DNA from: Macrosoma leucophasiata
Taxonomy: Eukaryota; Arthropoda; Insecta; Lepidoptera; Hedylidae
DNA: 64,000 nucleotides
NCBI GenBank assembly: GCA_036365455.1
Contig: JAWQUS010000027.1
Coordinates: forward strand, 15,736,501-15,800,500
Reading direction: 5' to 3'
Under the pieces are notes generated by a model that was not told where the DNA came from, did no database searches, and was given only the letters and a program-made list of their open reading frames with translations. Position 1 is the stretch's first letter. Every line of letters begins with the position of its first letter. Below, in pieces: positions 1 to 11,257 of this stretch. The position numbers and the translations under genes are program-made.

Positions 1-34
1 CATCAATGTGAACAGCATGCTTGATTGCCATCAT
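1..34 (-). repeat. Dispersed repeat R1, end fragment
   Basis: The window starts inside a match to the end of repeat R1 (gaacagcatgcttgattgcc), the reverse complement of the left end seen at 6552. It is cut by the window edge. Confidence 0.55.
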
Positions 35-67
35 CATAACAATAAAAATGAAAATGTTTAATTTCAG

Positions 68-248
68 TTGAACAATTGACGCTAATATGCACTGACTACA
101 TGTTTCCCGCTGCGTCAGCGGTGCAGCAAGTGCTGTCTATGCTAATAGAAAGGATGCTGATAGAGCCAGAAATACAGGACAAGATTCACGAGGAGATCGA
201 TAGAGTGATCGGTAGAGATCGAATGCCGAATTTGGATGACAGAAAAGA
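68..248 (+). CDS. P450 exon: I-helix region
   Basis: The acceptor TTTCAG ends at 67 and the donor GTAAGT starts at 249. The first two bases complete a codon begun in an exon outside the window. The frame runs [16 protein letters not shown] and on to NLDDRK. It ends with two bases (GA) that join the first base of the next exon to make Asp. Confidence 0.85.
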
Positions 249-3200
249 GTAAGTGGGTGCAGAAATTCGCTGGGTTTCAATTTTTATTAGTATAAGAACT
301 CCAGTGACGAAGCTCGCGGGCGTTATTAACGCACTAAGACCTAATCTATTTATCGCTCTAACCTCTCTATTTATCGTTTAGTGGTAATTATTTAGTCTGT
401 AATGTCCATCACAGAGGTATAACAGCTAAGAGCTAAGGAATGGCAACGTACATTGTCTAGTTTTACGTTTATAGGCACAACAATATTCACTTACCATGAC
501 CTTAAAAGAAACATATTTTTGAGAAGATACAAATGCCTTACACTAGTCTAATGCAAAGTATGTGTCACTGGAATGTCGTGATAGTTTTAATCAGGCGCCT
601 AACTCATTTGTTTTGAAACAATATCGCTCGAAACCGAATTACGAATTTGGCTAGTAGAAAATAGGTATGTACTTAGGTGCTTCATATTGCGGTGCAAAAT
701 ATAAGAAATATACATTTGAAGATACTAACGCCCTCCATTAGTTTATAGCCACACATGTATCCTTGTCATTATTGCTTTAAATCAGGCGCCAAAATAAATG
801 TAATATTATGTTTGTTTAGCGTGCGTAAATTCTAACGCCCATTCATGCGTTTATAGCAACGCGTATGTCGCTTCATTGTCGTGATTGTTTCCAATCTGTC
901 GCCTAATTTGTTTTGCAAAGATCGTAAAGTATCTATATAGCAAATGCCGCATAAAGATGATATAAAGGAGTAAGTACGTGCTAAATTTCGCTTTGTTACG
1001 ATTACATACAATGTTTGGTTAGTTTGAGTAGATGGATACAAACCTTACATTATAGTATGAGAGCCGAGTGATCCGACTTTAAAATACTGCGTTCTTCAAG
1101 TAGTAGTTACATTTTAAAGAAAAACACAATGTTTTCTTTAAAATGTAACTATTACTTACCTAAACTTACTTACTTACCTAAATTCATTTGATCGATTTAC
1201 ACGCCCCATGAGAATGTGTGGTCGCGCTTATGTTACTACTAATGGTGAGCAACCCTGTAGCTGTTTCGCCGAGACGAGCGAGCCGTTGTATATTTAAAAT
1301 GTGGATATATGTTTATACCTAAAATGTGGAATACCCACCGGCCACCTCTGGCAAGCACTTACACAGTAAATTTCCTATAAAAGAAAAGAGTTTTGACGAT
1401 ATTTAACGTTTTCATTAATATTTTACAGCATGCCATACACAGAAGCTTGTATTAGAGAATTATTGCGCATTGAACCGTTGGTTCCGCTTGGAGTTCCTCA
1501 TCGAGCCATGAAAGATACCGTGGTAGGAGGCTACAATATTCCTGAGGTATATTGAACAATTTGAATTCATTATCAAAACGTGTATTTTTTAATTACGTAA
1601 CGCCTGTGTTCTCCTAAGGGCTGGCGAACTTATTGACATATCCGCACATTACCAAATTCCACACTGGCAAATTTCCTAAAAATGGATCTCATCATCATAC
1701 ACACAACTCACACTCAGAACTACTACTACTAAGGCTCTTTGGGTAATGTCCCTTCCCTACACTTATCACGGCACTAAGAGAGATTGCCTAAAATTACGGG
1801 AACGGGCAACGGCATTATGGGCACATGAAGTCACGGGCAAAATGTGCCAAAAACAATGTTTTTGGATAGCATCTGCTATTGGATTCGCTTAGCTAAAGCT
1901 TTTCTTTAAATTATTCAGTTTCAATCCAATCATATTAGCAAGAAATAAGCTGATTTTTAAATTTTTGAAGTATTTACTCGATCTCGGGGGTAATTAAAAG
2001 CGAGCCCCCCGTCCTACACACATTAGTATTTACAAGTAAAACGTAACGCGTGTGACCACAATTTTTGCGCAAACCCATTCAGGCAACGTTGGCTTTTGTG
2101 GCTGACATACCTACTATCCGCAACTGTCCATGAGCTTAATCTTACTAAACATGTCCATGTATTTCAGAACACGATGGTGACATTCAATTACCAGACGCTG
2201 CACCACAGCAAGGAGATGTGGGGTGACCCGGAGAAATTCCGACCAGAAAGGTTCATCGTGGGTGGAAAATTACAAGTCTCTAACGACAAGTCGTTGCCCT
2301 TCGGAGCAGGTTATATTCGTTTTTCAAAAAAAACAAATAACTCTAGACCAAATATATGTATGTTTATACGGAATTGTTTAGGTCTTCACTTCTTGGGTGG
2401 GGAGGGCGCCAATAACAATAGGTACGTGTCATCTTACTACACAGTTTTCTTATCAACATCCAACACTGCGAATAATAGCTTGTCTCTTGTAGGTATCTGT
2501 GGTTACTGCGGTATCGCTATCTTATAATTTTACCATACATTCGAAAGAGAAAGTCTGACTACATTAACAGGGATAACAATAGTTTTATCTTGCTTCAATT
2601 AGGTTTTCAGAGTGTTGTCTCCATCTTTATTTATAACTTGGACACAACATAATAGGTTGGGGAAAAAGTCTTTTCGCATTATAGTATGTATGAACTTGTA
2701 ATAAAATCTCTTTGGCTGTAGTATTTGTATCTGGCTAGTTTTGGTATCATTGAAAGTTAAAATTTTAAAGAACATAATTTCAAATTCAAATTAGGCAAAT
2801 GTGTGATTTTCATTTGTTTTTCGTACTATCAAGATGAGTGAATCTAATGAAGAAATTCGATACATTTTAAAATTTTACTACAAAAAAAAATGCAACGCAT
2901 GCCGCGAAAAAAATTTGCGATGTTTATGGACCTATTGCAGTGTCTGTGAGAGTAGCACAAATTTGGTGTAAGCGTTTTCAATCCGGAATTTTTGATGTCA
3001 AAGATGCACCTCGCTCTGGTCGCCCTATTACGGATAAAATGGATGCCATTTTGGAAAAAGTGGAGCAAGATCGACATATCAGTAGTTACGACGTAGCTGA
3101 AGAACTGAGAATTGATCACAAAACAGTTTTGGCGCATTTGAAAAAAGCTGGGTACAAAAAAAGCTCTATATTTGGGTACCTCACGAGCTCACTGAAAGAA

Positions 3201-6200
3201 ACCTAATGAACCGTGTACTCATTTGTGATTCTTTATTACGACGTAATGAAACCGAATCATTTTTGAAGAAGCTGATAACTGGTGATGAAAAGTGGATCAC
3301 GTACGACAAGAAAAAGCGTGCGAAAAAGGTCGTGGTCAAAGGCCGGTCAGGCTTCACAGACTGTGGCGAAACCCGGGTTAACTCGCAATAAGGTGATGTT
3401 GTGTGTGTGGTGGGATTGGAAGGGCATTATTCATTATGAGCTATTACCGCCAGGCAGAACTATCGATTCTGAACTCTACTGCGAACAACTGATGAGATGA
3501 AAGCAAGAAGTTGCGAGAAAGCGGCCGGAATTGATCAACAGAAGGGGTGTGGTGTTTCATCATGATAACGCTAGACCTCACACATCTATAGCCACTCAGC
3601 AAAAATTAAGAGAGTTTGGCTGGGAGGTGTTAATGCATCCGCCGTATAGTCCTGACCTTGCACCTTCAGATTTCCACCTGTTTCGGTCTCTTCAGAATTC
3701 TTTATGCAATGTTAGGTTAACATCACGAGAGGACTGCCAAATCCACTTGTCGCGGTATTTTGATGAGAAGTCCCAAAATTTTTATAGCAATGGGATCATG
3801 TCCCTACCTACAAAAGGTTATCGAACAAAATGGTACATACATACTTTAGTTAAATTTAAATAAACTATATTAAAAAATGTTTTGAATTATCTTTAAAAAT
3901 GCGAAGAAACTTTTTCCCCAACCTTATATTATCTTCGTTTGCAAAAAATCGCGTTTGAAATGGATATAGGTAGGTATTAAATTAAATTTGTATGAATTCA
4001 ACATTCATTATAAGACTTTAATTTTATCGTCAAAATAATCATATATTTTAAACTTTATATTATACCTATCCGCGTTTTTTTCCTTTGTTCAAATAATAAT
4101 ATGTCTGCTCAAAATAAAATGAAAATTTATTGATGTTTTTATAAGTAAGTAGGTAGACTAGGTACCTAGTAAATATGTTTCATTTTATAATTAAGATAAT
4201 ATTAAATATTATTTGGTGAATTAGATATTTTTCCTGTCTACGTTATGCTAGTGAGTTTTTTGTTACATAATTTATAAAAGGATTAATATCAACACGCGCC
4301 CGAATAAGGTATTTTTGGTTCTAAGTTCAGATCCTGTCAGTTGGATCTCTGTATTTTGCTTTTATTTTAGAGGTAATTCATCAAATTAATAAATAATGTT
4401 TTGATTAGATTGATCACTGGCAGGATTTTTTTAAAAGTTCAATTTTTTTCGAGAAAGTCTCCTAGGTAGGAATCGTGGGTCAAACCGCAGGATCAATGAA
4501 GAAATTAATAACTAGACAATCTTTCGCTTTTAAATTTTGAAAATTTTCCTGCCCGCTATCGTTATATTTATCTAGTACCACAGTCTAAAGAAAACGAACA
4601 TGTTATATGTACTTATACTGTGCTAGTACGATGGCGGGCAGGAAAATTTGGTCAGGGGGGGGGAAGGTTTGCTATCTTTGGCGTCCTCGGCGCTTGACAA
4701 TACCTACTTGACATTAATGGCACTTCACCGCCTTTCCGGAGTCTTTGAACGGCATTGTGCAGTACATTGTTGTTTTGACGCATCGACGACACAACGCAGC
4801 TTCTCTTTTGACCTAACGTAATAATTAGCATCGTTTTAGGACAACAGCAATGTGCTTTACAATGGTGAATACAAATTGATGTCAATTGAGGCCGTCAGGG
4901 CACTTGCCCTGGGGAAGTTCCTAGCCAGGACCTCTTTTTATCGGATTTTACGAGAGGCAGAGGGACATTTCACTCATTTTTCATAGGCCCGGTACTACAT
5001 GGCTTGCGTCAACGCCCCGATATTAAGGGCCTGCTACCTTCATTATGACTAAAATCAGATATTTGTAGAATGGTTGTAGATAGGTAGATAATACCTATCC
5101 CACCAAAAATGTGTTCATGTAAAATATTGTAATTGCCTCAGTAGCTTAGTGATAGCAGGCCACTAGGTACTATACTACGCTGGGGTCCGGGGTTCAATTC
5201 CCGGGTCGAGGGTAGAATCCTATTGGGATTTTTCCATTTTCTGGAAGTTTCCCAGTACCTCGGGGTTTGGTAATGTGACAGGAGATGTCAACAGGCTCGC
5301 CACCGTTACACGGGAAAAAACATAACCAGCGAATCGTGGGTGTTTGCAAGTATGCTTGATTGCATACATTTACCTCTGCCTACTCCTACGGGGATTACAG
5401 GAGTGGGGTTACGTAAAATATAGCAGTTTATTTGCATCTATGCTATGGACGTTCACATTATTTGATTTTTTACGATAATCTGTACTAGATTTAAGCTCTC
5501 ATTTAAAAGAGCTCTTACTGAGTTTGTTGGGTAGCGGAGTTCTTCTCAGTAGTGACTGCACTTGGAACTCTGCTAAGTGAATAACTTTGATCTTGACGAA
5601 TAAGTTTTTTTTTCTTCATTTATCATCATTGAAGGAATTGAAAACTTTTGTGATTATTATGTTTTAACCAAGTAAGTAGTTTAAATTCTAATTTTTAATT
5701 TACTATTAATTTTATGATTTTTGATTACGGTTTATGATTTTTCTTTTACTATATGTAATGGTTATTCACTCTAGGTAGTTTATGATTTATTGACGTTTTG
5801 AAAGTATCTGTAAAGATCTATTCGAAATAAAAATATTTTCTATTCTATTCTATTCTATTGCTACGACGATACCCAGTGTAGAATGTATATTGCTCGTACC
5901 GTCAAAAACAGGTTAAATCACATGTAGAGCCAAGTTTCGAACTCTACAAGTCCCAATTTTCTTAACTTTACACCGTATTAAAATGTGTGGCTTGGGTTTG
6001 GCTGTTGCTGTTTTGATTCTGCCTCTCTCAGCTTAAGAAGCTGATAAAAATAAAGCATATATTTTTGAAGCAAGCAACTAAGTCGATAATTTACGAGTAT
6101 GTAGGTATCTCCTGATATCTGTTTTTAATGATTCCGTGAGACCTTTAGCCTCTTTTATATTTGTGGTTTTACTTGATAGGTATTTATGAACATCAGAACA

Positions 6201-7136
6201 GTATAAATATGAATTCGTGAGCGATAGAAAAAAGGTATTATTTATTTTTTGGGGTTCCATATCTCGAAATGACAAAACACAACCTTTATAAGATCACTTA
6301 TGTTGCTTATGATGTTTGTCTGTCTGCTGTTTATAGATTTTCTATGAAAGTAAAAGGCCCATTGAGTTGAGATTTGGTACACATAATGCAAATCAGTTGA
6401 CCCAAACATGAAAGTGATAATAAGTGAATTTATAGAATAGGAAATAAATAAAAAAAGTGTATAAAAAGTAAACTTTGAAAAGTGTATTGTGTGATATATC
6501 AATTGATATTATGTCTTTATTATATGGATCTCAAATATATTTTTGTTATGATTTTTTTAATGTAATGGAAGTGGCAAACAAGCATGCAGTTCACATTGAT
6601 GTTAAGTGATGACTGCAGCCTATAGACACTTGCGGATGCAGATGCGTTACCACTCCTGAGGCCTAAGGTGTTATGCCTCTGTGCCGGAAATTACAAGGCC
6701 GTACATTACCACCTGACCGGAACACTACCATTTAGCGGCAAGTAAATTAGGTGATGCGGTGGTGCCTACGCCCGCGAGCTCCGTCACTGGAGCTCTACCA
6801 CCAGTTACTATTCATACTTTAGGAATTAATTCAATAAAATAGGAGAAAAATCTACCCGTATCTCCGAAACTAATGGGAAATTTAAAAAATAATAATTTAA
6901 GTTCAAGAAAGCTATTGGAAACAAAAATACAAGTAAATATTATTTTTACAGGTAGGAGATTATGCGCTGGAGAGACGTTCGCTCGACAAGGCATGTTCCA
7001 GGTCTTCGCTGCCTTCATGCAGGCGTTCCACGTTTCCACCGCTGACGGTCGGCCCTTGAAGAAATTCGCACCCAGGATACAAGGCATCATTACTTCCTTA
7101 CCTGAATCTTGGGTTCGGGTGATGCCACGAACGTAA
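68..7136 (+). CDS. Cytochrome P450, CYP304-like, 3' part (four exons)
   Basis: This is a haem-thiolate monooxygenase, expected to be membrane-bound and to oxidise a hydrophobic substrate; the substrate cannot be told. Exons are 68-248, 1429-1546, 2168-2309 and 6952-7136, each bounded by AG acceptors and GT donors, and the codon phases join cleanly. Exon 1 holds the I-helix stretch ([10 protein letters not shown]) and the following helix ending DDRK. Exon 2 holds the K-helix ExxR as ELLR. Exon 3 holds the PERF motif and the first half of the haem loop (LPFGAG). Exon 4 completes it ([11 protein letters not shown]), with the cysteine ligand, and ends in TAA at 7134-7136. No stop or frameshift is seen. 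Upstream exons (membrane anchor, helices A-H) lie outside the window. The GETFAR haem loop and I-helix are what I know of the insect CYP304 family, so that assignment is likely but not certain. The usual I-helix threonine is not evident. Confidence 0.85.
249..1428 (+). other. P450 intron with decayed tandem repeats
   Basis: This intron contains three degenerate copies of a unit with a 'caggcgcc...atttgtttt' core near 590, 785 and 890. Two units (about 630-690 and 940-1010) end in text resembling the 3' end and splice donor of the exon at 68-248. A decayed copy of dispersed repeat R1 is visible around 295-440. No intact gene is seen. Confidence 0.55.
1429..1546 (+). CDS. P450 exon: K-helix (ExxR)
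   Basis: The acceptor TTTTACAG ends at 1428 and the donor GTATAT starts at 1547. One base completes the split Asp codon, then 39 codons follow in phase 0. The K-helix ELLR and the next strand (VPHRAMKD) are present. Confidence 0.87.
1547..2167 (+). other. P450 intron without recognisable element
   Basis: This is intronic DNA between the K-helix and PERF exons. I see no coding similarity and no match to repeats elsewhere in the window. Confidence 0.5.
2168..2309 (+). CDS. P450 exon: PERF motif and start of haem loop
   Basis: The acceptor TTTCAG ends at 2167. The exon reads [13 protein letters not shown], then FRPERF, then KSLPFGAG, and ends on one base of a Gly codon before a GTTATA donor at 2310. 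The haem-binding motif is thus split by the 4.6 kb intron that follows. Confidence 0.87.
2655..3923 (+). mobile_element. Mariner transposon, near full length, broken
   Basis: The left terminal repeat GGTTGGGGAAAAAGTC pairs with ACTTTTTCCCCAACC at the right end. Length is about 1.27 kb, normal for mariner. It lies in the last P450 intron in the gene's orientation. A TA precedes the left end, but the right flank reads TTA, so the TA duplication is not clean. A second copy of the same lineage lies at 37124-37735. Confidence 0.85.
2834..3861 (+). pseudogene. Mariner transposase (DD34D), frameshifted
   Basis: The frame begins [18 protein letters not shown], then shifts into an N-terminal helix-turn-helix region ([23 protein letters not shown]). 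Another shift follows before [10 protein letters not shown] and [10 protein letters not shown], which carries the first catalytic Asp. A further shift gives the segment with [16 protein letters not shown], a stop after EQLMR at about 3497, and then [10 protein letters not shown] and [10 protein letters not shown]. These last two motifs supply the second and third Asp with 34 residues between them. At least three frame breaks and one stop make it inactive. It reads as an old copy. Confidence 0.85.
4539..4653. repeat. Small inverted-repeat element
   Basis: About 20 bp arms (AAATTTTCCTGCCCGCTATCG and its complement with GGCGGGCAGGAAAATTT) face each other across about 65 bp. This looks like a short MITE in the P450 intron. 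No target duplication could be fixed. Confidence 0.4.
4654..5130. other. Intronic, nothing recognised
   Basis: This unassigned intronic stretch starts with a run of G. No coding similarity is seen on either strand. Confidence 0.4.
5133..5412 (+). repeat. tRNA-derived SINE, family A
   Basis: The head is tRNA-like, with a box A (TAGCTTAGTGAT, about 5142) and a box B (GGTTCAATTCC, 5191-5201), the pol III internal promoter. The body continues through 'ctggaagtttcccagtacctcgg' to 'acaggagtgggg'. Minus-strand copies occur at 38395-38668 and 57455-57728. Confidence 0.7.
5500..5862 (+). repeat. LINE 3' tail with TTCTA microsatellite
   Basis: This 5'-truncated non-LTR fragment has text resembling a LINE 3' UTR (ttactgagtttgttggg...gaacttctcagtagtg), an AATAAAAATA signal and a (TTCTA)n tail at 5838-5859. 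The LINE at 58332-61405 carries the same tail type. There is no coding capacity. Confidence 0.5.
6552..6804 (+). repeat. Dispersed repeat R1
   Basis: This is a representative copy of the commonest repeat in the window. It starts 'gtaatggaagtggcaaacaa', passes 'cctgaggcctaaggtgttatgc' and ends with the hairpin GAGCTCCGTCACTGGAGCTC followed by TACCACCAGT. It has no ORF and no terminal inverted repeats. The 3' hairpin recalls Helitron ends, but the CTRR terminus is absent, so I leave it unclassified. Confidence 0.65.
6952..7136 (+). CDS. P450 terminal exon: haem cysteine
   Basis: The acceptor TTTTTACAG ends at 6951. GT completes the split Gly codon, then [12 protein letters not shown] supplies the axial cysteine, and the frame runs to VRVMPRT and a TAA stop. 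No further intron is needed. Confidence 0.88.
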
Positions 7137-7149
7137 ATATTGTGATATT

Positions 7150-7155
7150 AATAAA
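7150..7155 (+). terminator. P450 polyadenylation signal
   Basis: A canonical AATAAA lies 14 bases after the P450 stop codon, on the same strand. A GT-rich stretch follows within about 30 bases. This predicts a very short 3' UTR. Confidence 0.6.
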
Positions 7156-7159
7156 GTCG

Positions 7160-8740
7160 TACAATGATGTTTTACAAGTAGACGTGCTGTCTGCCCTTCT
7201 CCGATGGCAAGAAAAAGCCGGTTTTCCCGGAGATTAATTGTTACTAATGAGCAGGAGGGGTAGTATGATTATATTGTGCGTGTAAAAGAGAAAATAAAAA
7301 ATTACACAATTAACTAAGAACTTACCTATTCAGTTTTTTCAGTTTATTCATTTATTTCATATAATAAGGCTCCTGGAGAGCACTTTTACATCGTCATTTT
7401 TTTAAACTAACCTAGAGTGAATAACCACTAATAATAATCAAAAATACATAATAAATTAAATAGAAACTGAACAATTTTGTATAATATGGAAAGCATCAAT
7501 TATTTACAAATTCCACCATTTCCCCATTTCAAAAGAAACTGAAAAATAATGAATTTGGTCGATGGTGGTTTATTAGTAGGGAAGCCCAAGGGGGGTTTTT
7601 GGATTTACTGCAGCGTGTCAGATTAGGATATGGGAGATATCTTACACCCTGTTCAGTCCACCAAATCTAAGATTTCTATAAAAGGCCAAACATTAGGGCT
7701 TCCGCCACGAGCTGCCATTCTCTCTGAGAACTTACACTTTACATTCTTGAGTAATTTCTCACCTTCATATATTTGAAAGAATCAAATGTTTTTGAAAAGG
7801 GTGCGGCTGCAACTCCAAGGAGTTGAAGCCGCGACCCAAGGGTCAAGAACGTGTCAGAGATTCTGTGAAGGTGTAAAATGTGCCCAAACAATGCTCTTAC
7901 CCAAAATTAAGACGATTCGGAAGAGGAGTTAGATCGTAGCGACTATTTGATTTTTTTAAGGGCTACCCTTCTCGGGCGCGCCTATTTATATAAAACTTAG
8001 ATTTAGTGGAGGTAACCAACAGGGTTCAAGGTTTGGTTCAAGGTATCTCCCAAAAGAATGCCTATGAATTACCACAACGCGCCTATTTGTAAAACGTCAT
8101 TGGTAGGTATGTAGTAGTTAATTTAGGTTAAATTAAAGTTAAAAGTCCTTATGGGTCAAGCTTTTGATGGCATTCATCCACGATACATGTCATCTAAAGC
8201 ACAAAAATTTAGTCAATGGCCAACAGGTGAAACTTTCTCGACTTGTGCCGTTAGATGTTAGCCTGATTAAGAATTTACAGACGGATAAGTAATAATATAA
8301 TAGGTACAGAAAGACAGCATTTCTTATAATGATTTGAAGAAATAATATTAAAAAATCTAGGTGGGTTACCCTATATGTGGCAGAAGTAGGTCAGTATTCT
8401 AAGAATTTGCTACCTTGGTATCATGATCCAAATTTCATATTATTGAGCCATCGTTCCTACCTGTGTTAAAAATATGAATAGGTAATACAATTTACGTATT
8501 TTATTTTCTCATAAAAACGTTGGCCGGTTGTGCTTTAGATGGTTTTGATTTCATAAATAAGGTCGTATTCTCATAGGTTTTAATTGAGATTATTGACCAT
8601 CTCATGTTCTTAGATAAGGTTTAATTTTAAACAAAAAGTCAATTTTCTGTGTTTGATAACCCTACAGCTCCCGAGAAAAATATGACAATTGATTTCAATT
8701 GATCATACGCCCCCGGCGGTCTCTCGTGTCTTGACGGTTT
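7160..8740. other. Intergenic, nothing recognised
   Basis: This is the sequence downstream of the P450 gene. No coding similarity and no match to the repeat families of this window were seen on either strand. Confidence 0.45.
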
Positions 8741-8748
8741 AGTTAGAT

Positions 8749-8932
8749 CAGAGGTTCCCAAACTATTTTTTTTGTACACCCCTTTCATTTTTTTTCTGGT
8801 TTCGGTGGACCCCCTTGCTAACATTTATATCACTTTCCCATATATCCAATTTTTATTTACGCATATACGTAGACCCCATCGAGTCTCCCATGGACCCCAG
8901 GGAGTCTATATGGACCACTTTGGGAATCACTG
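8749..8932. mobile_element. hAT-type MITE
   Basis: The termini are CAGAGGTTCCCAAA and TTTGGGAATCACTG, matching the CAG...CTG style of hAT elements. Flanking 8-mers AGTTAGAT (8741-8748) and AGGTAGAT (8933-8940) differ at one base, as expected for an aged 8 bp target duplication. It has no coding capacity. Relatives lie at 27908-28263 and 43637-43839. Confidence 0.75.
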
Positions 8933-8940
8933 AGGTAGAT

Positions 8941-9030
8941 CATCATCATCATCGCATCGTTCCAGCCCAGACCAGCCGAAAGACGTCACTGTTGGCTTTC
9001 CCCAAAGACGCTTACAGCGGTGTTGTGCAT
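8941..9030 (-). repeat. LINE 3' end fragment
   Basis: Read on the minus strand, this gives a GTCTTTGGGGAAAGCC...GACGTCTTTCGGCTG motif followed by an ATG-type microsatellite. I recognise that as the 3' end of a common lepidopteran LINE. The tail abuts the hAT MITE duplication. Confidence 0.4.
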
Positions 9031-9064
9031 CATTAGGGTAAAATATATTATGCCATAATCGCCA

Positions 9065-9170
9065 GGCGGATTGGCTATCGCCATAGAGCAACGCAGATCA
9101 CCGGTCGCTCCGGTCCGCTGCGACCGTTAACCCGCGTTGCTGCTTGCTCTATGGGTTATCGCAGTGGCGG
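9065..9170. repeat. Imperfect inverted repeat
   Basis: 'gctatcgccatagagcaacgc' faces 'gcttgctctatgggttatcgc' across a GC-rich centre. The origin is unknown. Confidence 0.4.
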
Positions 9171-9298
9171 TAATGCAGGTAATTTTGTCGCGGGAAACTG
9201 CTTATAGTACTCTGTGACGCTGTGGTGACGCTGCTGTATCGCCCTATTGAATGAAAAGGTTTGACCGCCATTGCTCGGTTGACTAACTGCACTAGCAG

Positions 9299-9336
9299 CG
9301 CCCTCTAGTGGAAGAATTCTCCTCCACTAGAGGGCG
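9299..9336. repeat. Short perfect hairpin
   Basis: Two 14 bp arms (CGCCCTCTAGTGGA and its complement) surround a 10 bp loop. Confidence 0.6.
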
Positions 9337-9491
9337 ATGGGATCGTCAGTGTCGTCACGTCCCGATGCCTTCCGTTCCGCAGTCGGTAGAGCATGAGATT
9401 TTTGTTGAATTATAATAGGGCCAATGACAGGGCACAAATACACGCACGACTGACATTTGAGAAGTAGCTGAGTCACTGGGCAAACTGGTAA

Positions 9492-9999
9492 TAGGCTAGG
9501 ATCCCACTGCAGAATCATTTCGTTCATCCAAATATGCTGCAAACCTAACTTTTACGCATATTTATAATCTAGACAATACATACATACTAGGTTGCCTATT
9601 AAAAAATGGTTGCAAGTATTTTTTTCTTATTTTTTTTTTCAATAAAATATCGTCCATCTCACGGCGATATGTATTAAGACTGAAAATTCACGCTTGCCGT
9701 TGCGCACTTGGCCGCTCCTACATATTTTCGCCCCGATAACTATTTACGTCCATGACATACAAGTATAGCTTATATATCAAATTAAAGCTATTTTTTTTCT
9801 CATAATTATTCAAATAAAAGTTATTGGCTTTAAAGATAAAATAATTTAATTCAAAATACTTGCGGCCAAATTTTGGTGGGTAACCAAGTGGTTATATTAT
9901 TATTATTTATTATATTCTCTAGATTATAAATATGCGTAAAAATTAGGTTTGCAGCATATCTGGATGAACGAAAATATTCTGCAGTAGGATCCTAACCTA
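9492..9999. mobile_element. MITE with ~85 bp TIRs and TAA duplication
   Basis: Long inverted ends match over about 85 bp (TAGGCTAGGATCCCACTGC and its counterpart CAGTAGGATCCTAACCTA). TAA at 9489-9491 and 10000-10002 gives a 3 bp duplication, the signature of PIF/Harbinger-type transposition. The 330 bp interior is AT-rich and non-coding. Family assignment rests on the TAA only. Confidence 0.7.
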
Positions 10000-10002
10000 T
10001 AA

Positions 10003-10502
10003 CGTTATGTTAAAAACATTGATGAATGTCTCTATGAGACAGATTGCAGTGTACAAACAAACAAACAAAAAGTAGTTAGGTAACTTAATAACTACATACA
10101 TGTGATGTTGTGTGTTAACAACGCGGCAACGTTGAATTAAAATTATTTTCAAAAATATATTGTTCATCGTAATAATATTTTTATGTTAATGTAATAAGTA
10201 TAATTTATATTTAAAAATTCTACGTATAGTATGTAGGTACCTTGTTAAATGCAAATTGTATATTTTATTTAATAATAAAATTGTGAATCGAATCTGTTTA
10301 GATAACTTTTTTATTGATGTTTTTAAGGATTCCATAGGTACCTCAAAAGAAAAACCCTAAGATCTCTTGTGCGTCTGTCTGACTGGGCGTCTGTCATAGC
10401 CTGTGCATCTGTCACAGCCGATTTAATAGATACTCTAAAAAAAAAAATACTGAAACAAAAATAAATACAGGGTACATACATGTAAATCAGCGACTTCAAC
10501 AT
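10003..10502. other. Intergenic, nothing recognised
   Basis: AT-rich spacer with no ORF similarity and no recognised element. Confidence 0.45.
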
Positions 10503-10803
10503 TTTTATTTATGTCATGGAGATGGCAAACAAACATGCAGTTCACATTGATGATAAGTAAGTGATGACTACAGCTTATAGTCATTAACACAAAGATCAAG
10601 GTCAAAATGCAGATGCGTTTCCACTCCTGAGGCCTAAGGTGTTACGCCTCTGTGCAGGAAATTACAGGGCCGTACATTAACACCTGACCGGAACACGATA
10701 GTGCTGAACACTACCATTTAGCGGCAAGTAGGTAGGTATATTAGGTAATGCGGTGCCTACGCTCGCAGCTCCGTCACTGGAGCCACTGGAGCTCTAGACC
10801 AGT
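10503..10803 (+). repeat. Dispersed repeat R1
   Basis: Full-length copy, 'gtcatggagatggcaaacaa' to 'gctctagaccagt', with a slightly altered 3' hairpin. Confidence 0.65.
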
Positions 10804-11257
10804 AAGAATACTACACACACATGTACAGGAACGTATAAATTTCAAACATAAGGGGTATAACATGATATGTTCTTAGGTTTTCGCGAGCTACACTCATTGA
10901 AATAAAACTATTTTTACGGATTTATCTCGCGTATATTAAACTAAAATGATTTTTAAAATCAACCCGACGTTTCGGTCGCTTTTCAGCTTCCGTGGTCCCG
11001 GGCAGACTGAGGTGACATTTGTCTGACAGAAGTTTGAAAAAATGATATGTAGCTACCTCCATCGATTTCGTAAACGCCTTGCGTAGCGTTCAGGATTAAC
11101 ACAATAATGACTTATGGTATCTTGAGGTCTTGCAGACTGCTGCGGCTGGGATTTAATCTTGCTAAGTATGGGATCCCATGTCCCATAAAACCGGATGTAA
11201 TGGTTCGGCTTATCCACTATGTGTTCACAGACTGCAGAAAAACCGAAGAACAGGGAG

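Noticed and set aside
11178..11257. Start of the 125-codon frame over the Penelope-like fragment
   Set aside because: This part crosses the palindrome centre and encodes the reverse arm, so the Met at 11178 is not a real start.
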